DNA from: Littorina saxatilis
Taxonomy: Eukaryota; Mollusca; Gastropoda; Littorinimorpha; Littorinidae
Assembly: GCF_037325665.1 (NCBI RefSeq)
Contig: NC_090253.1
Location: 24,119,411-24,183,410, forward strand
Direction of reading: 5' to 3'
Length of the DNA stretch: 64,000 bases
Part shown: one piece after another, positions 26,285 to 39,000 of the stretch
Position numbering within the stretch: the stretch's first letter is position 1
How the letters are laid out: the number at the start of each line of letters is the position of its first letter
The notes under the pieces: generated by a model
Database searches by the model: none
Told to the model about the DNA's origin: nothing
The model's input: only the letters and a program-made list of their open reading frames with translations
Made by a program: the position numbers and the translations under genes

Positions 26285-26475
26285 GAGTAATCCATGTCAG
26301 AGTTCGGTGGGTTATAGAAACACGAAAATACCCAGCATGCTTCCTCCGAAAACGGCGTATGGCTGCCTAAATGGCGGGGTAAAAAACGGTCATACACGTA
26401 AAATTCCACTCCTGCAAAAAACACGAGTGTACGTGGGAGTTTCAGCCCACGGACGCAGAAGAAGAAGAAGAAGAA
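26285..26475 (+). mobile_element. SINE (GCAGAAGAAG-tail family), 5' truncated
   Basis: Matches the 3' half of the SINE at 55034-55406: GTCAGAGTTCGGTGGGTTAT, AATACCCAGCATGCTTCCTC, then CACGGACGCAGAAGAAGAAG. A second smaller fragment, at 26515-26610, ends AACGCAGAAGAAGAAG. Confidence 0.75.
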
Positions 26476-26983
26476 GAACCATCAAAATGTAGTTCTGAAA
26501 CTGTGTAGTGCCCCGGAATTTAAGTATGACTTCCCAAATGGTGGAGAAAAACGGCAGCGATCAGAGTGCACGTGGGAGTCACAGCTTATGAACGCAGAAG
26601 AAGAAGAAGAAGAATATGAAAGAAAGAAATATAGCTTTTCTTTAGCGCAATTAAGACCCTTAACTGGCTTAGAGTGTTTTACAATTGATTTATAAGACAA
26701 GAACAAATCAGCAAACATACAAGAAGAAAAAGAAATTGTGTAGATGTTGAGGTTCTGTTTTAGAATATGAGATTTTCCCATAGAAGAACAAGTTACAGAT
26801 TTTGATGTGTGAATGTTTGATCGGAAATGTTGACATGATAATCATGCTAAATGTTTATGTGCAGTGAAATCCAGACTTGAAAATAGACATGAAAATAGCA
26901 GAGTTTGGCTGTGTGTGTGTGTGTGTGTGTGTGAGTGTAGATCTATGTGTATGTATTGTCGGTGCAAGTGCACTGTAGATAAA

Positions 26984-26992
26984 TGACCTTGA
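26984..26992 (-). promoter_or_regulatory. TCAAGGTCA half-site, GST promoter 1
   Basis: TGACCTTGA on the plus strand, 47 bp upstream of the ATG of exon 1a. It is the consensus half-site of SF-1/ERR-type orphan nuclear receptors. The same site lies at the same distance from exon 1b. Confidence 0.5.
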
Positions 26993-27030
26993 CAGGATAG
27001 TGCGAGTGCAAAGTTCATCCGCAAAACAAC

Positions 27031-30000
27031 ATGGCGCTCCAGTACTTCTACGATCTCTTGTCTCAGCCGTCTCGCGCTGTCTACATGATTCTGCGGCTGA
27101 ACAAAATCCCGTATGAGGATAAACAGGTTGCTTTGAGAAAAGGTAACAAAACGAAATATTTTTCTGAGTATAATCACTGATCGACCTGTGACGTTTTCAT
27201 CTTTCGCCGTCACGTTGTTGATATTTCGATTCTCGGCCTCGTTGATCTAGTATAAACTCTACACTGAACAAAAAAACACCCTTCAATAGTACTGATCAGC
27301 GACCTTGTAAAATTTGTCCAACCAATTAAACGTGCGCAGGTGCTTTATATTTGCATGGAAATCATCACAAGCAAGCCATTGAACAATATATGGTGAGACT
27401 GCACTATTGCTTGTCTTTGGTGCAAGTGACCCGGGAGATTAAACCGGGAGCATTGTTTTCTTCAGTTGTGCTCGAAAAGCATATCAAGAATTATTAAACG
27501 AGCACTTATAATCGCTTGAACAGCAAATGCACACACAGCAAGTATCACAAGTGCAAATGCACTGAGCGTGTGTGACCTTGACAACATGACGCGAGTGCAA
27601 AGTTCACCTGCTAAACAACATGGCGCTCAAGTATTACTACGATTTGATGTCCCAGCCTTGTCGGGCTGTTTACATGTTTCTGCGACTGAACAAAATCCCA
27701 CACGAGGAAAAGAAGACTGATCTTAGAAAAGGTGACGGAACTGAGAGAATTGATGGGTATTCTTAGAGAGTGCACGCACGGGCCGTTTGAGAGGCTCTGC
27801 TCTGCTTTGCACCTGTAGTCTTCCGGCCAACCTAAACCTTGCCGATCTTTGCACAAGTCTGTGTGTGTGTGTGTGTGTGTGTGTGAGTGGAAGAGTAGGC
27901 CTACCCAGATTTGAACACAGACAGACTCATAAGCACACACTTTTCTTACATAGGCACACAAATACATGCAAAAGCACAGATATATTATAGGCATACAGGA
28001 ACACAGACTTCCAGAGAACACAGACAGACACACCCCCGCCCGCCCACACACACACACACACATACACATATGTAACACACACACTTTTTCTCAGTGTTTC
28101 ACACTCTCACACACACACTCACACACATCATCTCAACAATAATGATCATTTATGACCGTGTTGCTACAGGGAAGAAGACATCATGCAGGCAGAGAAAGGG
28201 GGAATGTACGTTCTGGCTCACCGATTCCGACAGACCCTAAATATTAACGCAAAATAGGCTTCTGGACTAAACTTTTACTAAAATGAAACATGCGACAAAA
28301 TCAGAAAAATACTGCATAAATCCATACAAAAAAAAATATAGTAAAGTAAGGTTGTTTTGAACCAATGCCGGGTCTGTCGGAATCAGTAACCCAGAACGTA
28401 CATTCCCCCTTTCTCTTATACAACATTCTTAAGCTCAATACGCTCTCTCATTTACAAACTTTACTTCATATGTTCTTTCACTGTTAGAATTATATCTGAT
28501 ACATGCAATGTGACTGTCTAAACGAATAGTTAACTCTTTACAAGTGATTCTATTTTTACTTTTTCTTCCCGTCCTATTTGAATCCCCTTTTTTAAAAACT
28601 GCTTTTTCAGATCTTCTATATCGAGTGGCTTGTTATATTCAGCTCGTGTTTTTGTTTGAATACTTGCTTTCTTACTTTTGTAGTCATCAAAGTCTGTTTG
28701 TATCTGTTTGAATTCTTCGTCAGAAACTTTTGAATCTTCAAGTGCTTTACTGATAGACAGTTTTAGGCTAGACAATTTTGATGATGCAAGAGTGGAAATG
28801 GATTCGTGTTTTTCAAGCTTTTTCACAATTTTTTTCATTATAGCTGATGCTATAAATGATAAACCACCAACTGCTGCTGCCACACCACCTAGGATTAGAG
28901 AAACTGGAGTCCCTACTCCGGTAGCTAACAGAATTGTTCCCGTTACACCTGCAGCTGATGCAAGGATAGTAGAACCAGTGCTGGCATTAGAAAGGCTGTT
29001 GTAAGTTGTTGAGTACTTACGTCTAGCGCGAGAATATTTTTCTAATTCATCTTCTAGTTGTTTTTGTATATTACTAATGTGTGCCAGTCTGAATTGTTGA
29101 CTTTCTGCTGCACTTTCATCAATATTAGGATAAAGCTTCACACTGCTAGTCATCTTTTTAATGCAAAATATAAAATATTTATCTTAATTCTCACTGGCCA
29201 GTGTTTCTGCTAAGCTTTGAAGCTGTTCATTGCTTAACACCTTATCTGTATAGTAGAAAGCAATCAAATCAAGATAAGTAAGATTAATACTTCTTATTTC
29301 TGTTAAATTATTTATATCTGCGTTAACAACAACATTTTGGTTTGACGTCTGTTTTTTTATTGTGTTAGAATCCTTTTGAACAGCAATAAATACTCTGACT
29401 TCTTCAACATTTAATGGTCTCCAGTTGAGATTTATTCCTCTCATTAGAACAGTGTTTGTGGTTTCTTCCCTTTTCCTGACAACTATATCAAATATCATAG
29501 TTGCATTCTGCCCTATTGGAAGCTTGGGTATAAAATCGACAATGGTGTCAGCGTCCTTTTCAACACTTTGTTTTCTGTGAATGAGATAGTTGTTCTTATG
29601 GAAAGGTTTAACTGCAACTTCTCCCCTGCTGTTAATCGCAGGAACAAGGCTAACAATTAGTGGTTTAGCATTGATTGACTTACGGAATGTGTCGTCTTTT
29701 CCAACAAGAGTGTATGGACTCACAAATTCAAACTTCATTTCCCAGTCAATCTTTTTGATAACAGGACTAAGTACCCATTTTTTATTCTGATGTTTCCACA
29801 TGTAGTATATGTCATCGACAATTGGATCAGGTACATTAACATCACGGATTTGACCTAGTTTGAGAAATCTTGGTTTCTTTTCATCGTCGATTTCCTTTCT
29901 CTTGTAATGACCAGTGTCTGTAAACTCGAATGCATACACTGCACCAACTTCAGCATTGCTCTCAAAGTCGATAGCGTCTGCTAAATCTTTCAACTCTATA

Positions 30001-33000
30001 GTTGAACATGCAACAGGATAAGCTATTGTAGGTCCACTCGACATTTTAATACTCAATATTTTATGGAACTATTTCCAATGTAATGTTAAACAAACAATCA
30101 ACTGGTTGTCCACTTTGATTTTTCAGATCAATGTGTAGGAATTCATGACACCCTTCCTCCAAGTCCTTGAACTGAAGTGTCTTAAATGTTGGCACGTGCA
30201 TTTTACAAAAAGAGGCATCACTCGGTGGAAGAATTCTAAGCAGATCAGAACGCTGATCATTAAACAGATTATAGGATGTGTTAAGCTCTCTCATGTGAAC
30301 AAACAGTACACTGTTAACATCCATGTCAATGGGACGTGTTCCCTTGTATAAATTTGTAATTCCAAGCATATCAAGGAGTTTGGTTGGAAACTCAACGTTT
30401 ACTTCTCTAGTTTTGGGCATAGTAAGAGTAGCAATGAGACTTGCATGATTTAAACTCGCTGTAATACCTACTGGAGCAAACAATTCTTTCTCTAAAGTGC
30501 AGAAGTCATAGTAACCATCTTCTACAGAATGTGTTTTACCATTAATTCTAACCCAGTTGTTAGCCTTTTTTTTACTGATATTATACCAAGTAACCTTGTA
30601 CATAATTTCATGCAGTGCAACTTTCATTCCTCCATTTTGATTGTTGATAGGGTTTGCAAGTTTAACTGGCACACTAGTCTTCACATTTGTTAGTGTGATA
30701 AACATTTTTTATTCAACAACAAAAATGATTCAGTATAAATTCAACAAAGACGTTAAATACAAAACTGGACCATATTACAATCCAAAGACTATTTCTTTCC
30801 ATGAGTTGGACTTTGCTGTAACAGAAACAGAATCCATTCGCGTTAAAGTGCCTGACCCATTCCATTCTTACCTAAATCCCCCAATCAAAAATGATAGTGT
30901 TCCAAAGATGTGGAACTCTCACCCAATTCAGTTCTATCAGAATCAGTTAAACTTTGCAATATTCTGTGCAACCACGGGATGTGGAGTGTCCTATGCAGAC
31001 CACATGAATAATTCAAACTTACTGACAAAGTGTGTGTACACATTTCACGTTTACTATCAGTGCAGGAGAATCTTGTCTGAACTTCAGGCACCAATGCCGC
31101 ATGAAAAGAGCTGGAACCCATTCAACAATAGGATAAACATGAAAGTGTATGAGCGTCTCTGCAATGAATTCAATATAGATTTTAAGACCGACTTTAGGCA
31201 AAAGCAAGACAAAAACCATGGCATGGGAACACTATATTTATGGGGTGTCCACAGGAGGTATAATTTTGATTACTGGCCAGGTCATACATCTTTTTCTTCA
31301 AATGTGCAGGTACAGTTAGGATCAATAGAACAACAGCACCACAATGCATGGACTACTTTTATATTAGACACCGGCAAAGGTTTCACTGGATCAGGTGTTG
31401 AAAGGATCAATGAATCTATCCGAACATATGCGTGGTGCTTGCTAGGCTCGCAGGCACAGACACGATCAAACATAATGAGAACAAGCACAGGGTTTGGTGC
31501 ACAGAAACAGTTGTTATCAAATTTAGAAGATGTCATAAACTCTGCAGTTGATCTGCCTTCCAGCATCAAAAGGTATCAAGACTCTCTCCGTTATGCAAGA
31601 TCAAAAGTTGACTTTGCTGTTGGTAACGGCCTTTACATGTTACCTTCTGATCTCCAGCTGCAGATTGGAACAATAACAAATTATAACAATGAAATCATTA
31701 TTGCTAGTGACACCCAGCCGCTTGGAAAGGGTGAAGAACTGAATTCAGAAATCAGAACGATGTTACAGCCATATCACAATGAACAGAAACAAAGCGTGAC
31801 AAGTGAAGATCACGCTGCAGGTGAAGATCATTCTGTCACTAGTGATGATCAAGCTGTTAGTATTAGTGATGATCATGAATCGCAGAAGACTGCTCTAGTA
31901 ATTGGTGGAGTGGGTGTAGGCTTACTTTTGCTTTATTCTCGTTAGCAGAACACCTGCAATTAAAACTATTAGAGTCCAGAGATGTTCAGCCATGAAACCA
32001 ACAACTTTACCTGCAAAAGATAACAGCCAGCTAACAATTGAACCAATGATTCCTGGAAGTGCATCCAAAGCTTTTGCTGCTAGTTTCTTTAATAGTTCTG
32101 CAATGTGTTTGAGTTGTTTCTTTACCCATCCCGGATCAGATGGAGATGAAGGTGAAGGTGGAGGTGGAGGTGTGACAGTGCCACCTGTGAGTGTTAACAC
32201 TAATGTGCTTATTGCAAATCCTAACGCAGTTAGTATACTAGCTATTGTGATTCCCTGCTCTCTGAAAAGCGTTCTAATTCTTTCAGCAAGAGTTGTGTCT
32301 TCGTAAAGGATTCTTTGAATTGTATTTTTTATTCTGCTGACCTGTGTTCTCAGTTGTTCTCTATTGTTACTTAGAACTTCTAACCTTATGGCTTTCTCCT
32401 CCTGCAAATCTTTTAAACGCTTAGAAATTCTGTTTTTTACTTCTTGTTCTAGGTTCAAATCATCAGCATCAGCAAGTTTTTGTTTCTCTTTGTTTATATC
32501 TTCATCCAGCTGACCTAGTTTTGACAGATTATTTGCTATTTCACCTCTGATGGTTTGTAGTGATTGATTAAGGGCTTCTATTTCTCTCATAGGTAATAGT
32601 TCATGTGGAGTCTTCAGTGAAGTTTCCTCAGAAAAAGAAGTCTCTATCTCTTGTATAAGTTGATCAGCCTCATCTGCAAGTTTATTAAGATCTTGCAATG
32701 GAACAGATTCTATTTGAGTAGCAGTTGGTAGTCCTAGTTCTGCTTGTTGAAGTAAGGAAACAACATGGGAAGATGATGACCGTGTGCTAGGCACAATATC
32801 TAATTGCCTAAGTCGATTAGCAGTAAGTTTTTGTTTTAGTGAAACTTTTGATAGAAACTTAGCAGGATTAGATTTATATGTAAGTTGGACTTTTTCTCCT
32901 TTATCGCTAGTTGTATATAAATGATTTGCTTCCATTTTGAACTGGTTTGGATCTAAAACATCAGGTTCTTCTCCTAAACTTTTGTAGAAATCTCTAACTT

Positions 33001-36000
33001 TACCTTCCAGAAGTTCATGTCGTGCCACCTCATAATGCAGTGAATGATGGTAGGGAACCAAAGGGATTGCTTCGCTCATGTCGTCCGCTGGCTCAAATAA
33101 ATCTTCAAATCCACCTTCTGCCATTTGTAACTTATTTTTTATTTTGAAAATAAAAAAAGATGGCACAATCGTTCGGTTCTGTTCTTGATCCTTACAGAAG
33201 GCTGAAAGAACCTCTCGGGGTAAAAGGAATAAGGCAAACAGTTATAGTCACAAATAATCCTTCTACTATTGATCAGAATGAAATACTTACTGTTAGGTTT
33301 CCTAATCTAGGTAAGAACGATGTTATTGTACCAGGCACTGTAAGACTATCATTCAAATTAGAATTAGAATCTGGCTCAGATGCAAATAGGACTTTGGCTT
33401 ATAATGTAGGAAGAGCAATTGTGAGGAAGATTACTGTCAAACTGGAAGGGCGGGAAGTGATGTCATTGAATAATGCAGATGTATTTTTAGTTTATGCAGA
33501 TAATTGGTTGACTGACAATGAAAAGAAAAACAGAGTGTTTCAAGGGATTCAGTCAGACAATGGGATAAAAGTTAGAATAGGAGCCGGAGATAAAGCTGAC
33601 AACAAAAAAGATAACGCTGTCAATGTTGCTTTTGGAAACAAATTTTGTATTCCACTTGACTTTGAACTCATAAATTCACATCCTCCCTTCTATCAAGGAG
33701 CATTGCGTGACAGGCTGTCATACGACCTGACTTTCAATAGTTATGATCGTGTTATGCTTTCAGAAGACCCGGAAGCAAAGTATAAGGTGTCTGGAATTTC
33801 TTTAGAGTTTGATGTTGTAAACCATCCTGAACTGGCTAGACTTATAGAAAATCAGTACAGTTCTAAGCTGCCTATCTATTATGAAAGAGTGTTGAATCAC
33901 AGTACACTTTCAAAAAGCCAGGCCGATCCAATCTGGAACATTAACTTGAATACACCAGCTAGGTCAATGAAGGGAATACTTATGTTGTTTGAGGAACCAA
34001 AAGATTCATATGAAAGGCAAATAGAAAAGTTTTACAATCCACTAATCAATAGAGTATATTGCACAATTGAAGGGCAGCCAAACCAAATATTTGCATCTGG
34101 CATGCTGCCATACCAACACTATGATGAAGCAAGAAAGTACTTTACTGGAGGAAGATTGAAAGACCCAACATCTGATCTTGTGGCTAAAGATCTGCATTTA
34201 CACGGTGTTGGCGTAGAAGATTTCTTAACAAATAAATATGCGTTATGGCTGGATCTCAGAACAACTGACGACAACAAACTGCATGGAAGTGGAAGGCGAA
34301 TTGAAAACGGATCAGAAGGAATCACAATACAAATTGAAAAGGAAGTAGGGAGTAGTAGTAAATCAGTTAAGATCTACGTGTTTGTTGTGTCAGATGCGCA
34401 GTTAAACATCTCTGAAAGCAGATTACAGGATATTGTTTATTGAACGTGTTAAAATGAAGTATCTAGATTTTCTTCCAAAAGATCCACACTGTTCTTTGAT
34501 TTGTGGGGCAACAGGTTGCGGCAAAACAAGATATGTTTTGGATTTATTACAGACTGTTTACATAAATCACTTTGAACACATAGTCATATTCTGTCCAACC
34601 ATAAAGCATAACAGAACATACAAGGAGAGAAAATTCATATGGTCTGATCAAAATATATTTATTGTAAATCCTTCTGATCGTCTAAATGTTTGCTTGGAGC
34701 ATTATTTCGATCTTTTTCAGAACACGCCAACACTGTTTATTATTGATGACTGTGCAGCAGAACGTGACATTGTTAGAAAGAAAAGTGCACTAGCAAAGCT
34801 TGCATTCAGTGGACGACATGCATTAATATCAGTTTGGATATTAACACAAAAATACAATGCAGTTCTGAAAGACTTTAGAGAGCAACTCAAAACAATAACA
34901 TTGTTCTATTCAAAGGACCGTGACAGTTTTGAAGAGTGTCTTCGAGAAAATGATGTCATTGAAAACAAACAGGAGAGAGAAAGAATAAAGAATAATCTGA
35001 AATCTTCTAAGCACTCGAAACTGGTTTTAAAAACTGATCAACCAGTTCAGTATGTATGTTTGTAGAAATCCTTGCTAAGTTCTTGTCAAGTTCTTACTCA
35101 AGTTCTTGTCAAGTTCTTACTCAAGTTCTTACTCAAGTTCTTGTTAAGTTCTTACTCAAGTTCTTGTCAAGTTCTTGTTAAGTTCCTACCTAAGTTCTTA
35201 CTCAAGTTCCTACCTAAGTTCTTGTTAAGTTCCTACCTAAGTTCTTACTCAAGTTTAATTACTAGATTTTAATTTTATTCTGCATCAAAATAAAATGAAC
35301 TGTGATGAATTGCTGATGCAGACTGCTACAGATATTGAAATCTGTGACAGTAGGACTATACCTGATAAAAAAGAAAGATTGTATTCACTTGCTGTTTGTG
35401 GAAAAACAAAACACTACCTTGGGCAGCAGTTAACTGTGGAAGAAGTACAACATCTTTCCTCAGAAGATATAGAAAAGTATCATGGACGGTATGAATCAGT
35501 GCTTGGTTCTAAGATGGTTAGAAGTATTGGACAGACTGTTATAGGTTTGTACACAAAGATTTTTGGACATTTTACACCTCTCGACTCGGAGGAAGACTTA
35601 ACACATGATCTAACTCATGACCCTGTTGTTTCCAAGTCCCTCGAATCTCTTGCCTGTGGCCTGTATTATCGATTTGGTGCTTTATTAGTACCATTTGTTG
35701 CTGGATTAATTACTTTCAAACACATTAATTTTCAGAATAAAAAAGATGACAGATCAGTTGAAGCAGACAGTGGAGCAGACGAAAATACCAGAAGTGAACA
35801 CAGTGACAAAGAAACCTGGTAGAGTAGAAGCAGGAAAAAAACTAGCCGAATGGAACAGACAAAAAAAGTTAAATCAAAAGGCAAAGCAGAACATTATGTC
35901 TGAAGTTGAGCAGACACCAAACATTCCTGAAGTGACTAAGGTCACACAAACTGATCAAGAATTAAAATCTTCATTTCTATCATACAGAAAAGTAGCTGTA

Positions 36001-39000
36001 GCAGCTGTTGTTGGAGGAGGTGGATACTTGCTTTACAAACTTTGGCAAGGCAAATATAAAGTGTCAGAAAAACCAAAATCAGAAACACCAAAATCAGAAA
36101 CACCAAAACCAACAAACAAAGCAGTACAAACAATAACAAAGCCCACAGTAGTACCTGCAGTGGATTCATTTCATATGGAATAATTTTAATATTTTAATTT
36201 TGATAACATAAAAATGAGTTCTGAAAAGACAATAGTTAATCTAGTTTATCACGCTGCAGTGATTGGAGGCTTGAGTGTAGGTTACACAATGCTGGGTAAA
36301 AGTCTCCTCAGAATGAAACCAGCCGACTTGGGAAAGTTAGACTTCGAAGACGGTGCTAAACTAATTGGTGTTGTGACAGCTTCCTTTGCAACAAAAGACT
36401 TTTTGGTGAAGCAAGGAATTATTCCAGAAAATATAAACATGTAAGACAATAAAATGGCTAGCTTGGTTATGATGGTGGGAGGTGCGATTGTAAATGCGCT
36501 TGCATTTTCTGGCAGCAACTATTTGTTTTCTAAACTGCAAAATGGTGAAGAGAGGGAAAGGCACAACAAAGCCATGGAACAACTGGCGAAAGCACAGGAT
36601 GAATACGAGAAGAAACGAATTGCGCAGTTAGACTTTATGAATGATAAACTCAGGCAGCAAGGACATGCAAACAAAACCTTTGCCAATGTTGATGCAGCCA
36701 TTCAAGAATACTATCTTGTAACTGGAAAGAAAATGAAGACAAGTGCTCCTCCAAAACTGGGTGACTTTTATCAGCCTTCAGAAGAGCAGAAGGTGGGCGA
36801 GATTGTTTTCATTGTTATTGGTATGGCTGTTGTTTACTTTATTGCGCGTGCTGTCAAATCTTAATATTCTGTCATTTAAAAAACCATGAGTGATGCTTTG
36901 TTATCTAAAATATATTATTCCCCAAAAGGATACTGGAAAGGAAGAACTGCTATTGACAAGCTCAGTGACGCAGCAGGTGTTTCTCAAGATACAGCAAAGA
37001 AATGGTTGTCAAAGCAGGCAGTTTGGCAGATCTATTTACCTGCACCAAGAAAAATTACACGACCACACTTTGTTAACATTAAACCGAATGACACTCATCA
37101 AATAGACCTACTGTATTTACCGCATGACACAGTCAGAAGGAAGAAATATAAGTATGCACTGACTGTAGTTGATGTTGCAACAAGATACAAAGATGCTGAA
37201 CCGTTGACAGAGAAAAGTGCTATAGCTACAGCTGTTGCCCTGCAAGAAATTTACAGACGTGGACCACTAAAGTATTCCAGAATGATTCAGTGCGATGATG
37301 GTAAGGAGTTTAAAGGAGCTGTCAACCAGCTTCTGTTAAAACATCATGTTACAGTGAAGAGAGGTATTCCAGGAAACCACAGGTCACAGGCTATTGTTGA
37401 GAGCTTTAACAAACAGTTGGCAGAAAAACTGTTTTCATATCAGTACCATCAGGAATTTTTGGACACAGAAAGTAAATTGCGTAACACTGAATGGGTCAAA
37501 AGATTACCATCAGTACTTAGAGCAATGAATCTGGAGGTATTTAAAGCTACAGGGTTAAGACCAGTTGATGCAATCAAACAGAAAACAATACCTGTTGCTC
37601 CAAAGTCAACAACACCAGTGGCATTACTACCTTTCAATCAGAAAGTCAGATATTTATATGCACCCGGTGAAGCTGAGGGTGACAGCAGGAAGCGTGCAAC
37701 GGATCCAATCTGGAGTATTGACATTCATGAAATCAAGAGAGTAGTAGAGACAAATCCACCTATATATTACTTGAGAGAACCAGCACCGCAAAGAGCCTTT
37801 GTAAAAGAGGAATTACAATTAGTTCCACGTGGTACAAATGTTAAATGATTTTTTATTTCAGATTTTATAGTGTTAACAAAAATGGAAGCTCTGAGAAAGA
37901 ATTGCAACTTCATTTTTTTAATTTATATTTTTATTTTGAGTTATAAAATCAAACTCACAGCGATGGAAGACTCTGTATTAGAATCTTTATCGACAGTATT
38001 TGACACCGTTGAATTACAAGTAACGGATCCTCAAAATGTGCAGTCCAGTGTGCAAGACGCCATTGAACAAATTCCAAACAATTTGTTGATTGAACCTCCA
38101 GTAAAAGTGCAGATAGTCAGTTTAATAAAATACAAAACAGTCAGTGATGAGGTGCTAGAAGTTCATGTTTCAACCAGACAACTAGCACTTAATTCTATGG
38201 CAGAATTGAATGGAAACTGGGCAGATGAAATGATGAAACGGTTTGAGCAAGCTGCAGAGGATGCAAAGATGAAAGGATCCGGATGGTCAGAAGGTGAAAT
38301 TTTAAAAATAGAATTGAAGCTAAGTAAATTTGCCCCCATCAGAGGTAGAAGTTACATACCTTTACCTCCTGCTCTTGTCAAAAAACGTGCTGTGCTGAAC
38401 ATAAAGAATGATGATGACAAATGTTTTATGTGGTGTGTTCTGGCAAGACTGTACAGTGTAAAGAAAAATGCAGAAAGAGTGTCTAACTATCATGCATACA
38501 GAAATAAACTAAACTTTACTGGTATTGAATTTCCTGTCGGCATTACAAGCATTGACAAATTTGAACAGCAAAACAAACCCATCACCGTAAATGTTTACAC
38601 GTGGGATGAGGAAGATGAACTGAAACCAGTCAGAATATCAAAGAACTCACCAACGATTGGTGATTGTGATACTAACCATGTTGACATGTTACTAATGACT
38701 GATGGTGTAAAATATCATTACACTTTGATTCGTACAATGAGTAGACTGATGGCGAGCACAAGCAATCACAATAGTAAACAAGACTTTTGTAGGCGATGTC
38801 TCTTGCGTATTCCATCAATTCATGCAGCACTTATACACAAGCAACATTGTAAGAGCGTTGATGATGCGGTTGTGAAGTTAACAACACCACCGCCAGACAG
38901 CAAAGTGTATTTTAAGAATGTATGCAAACTACAGAAAAGTCCTTATGTTGTTTATGCTGACTTTGAATCTATCATTGTGCCATATGAAGGACCTTTACCA

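Noticed and set aside
35072-35272. 66-codon Leu/Lys/Phe frame in the Polinton
   Set aside because: It is the 12-13-bp minisatellite; no start context or protein-like sequence.
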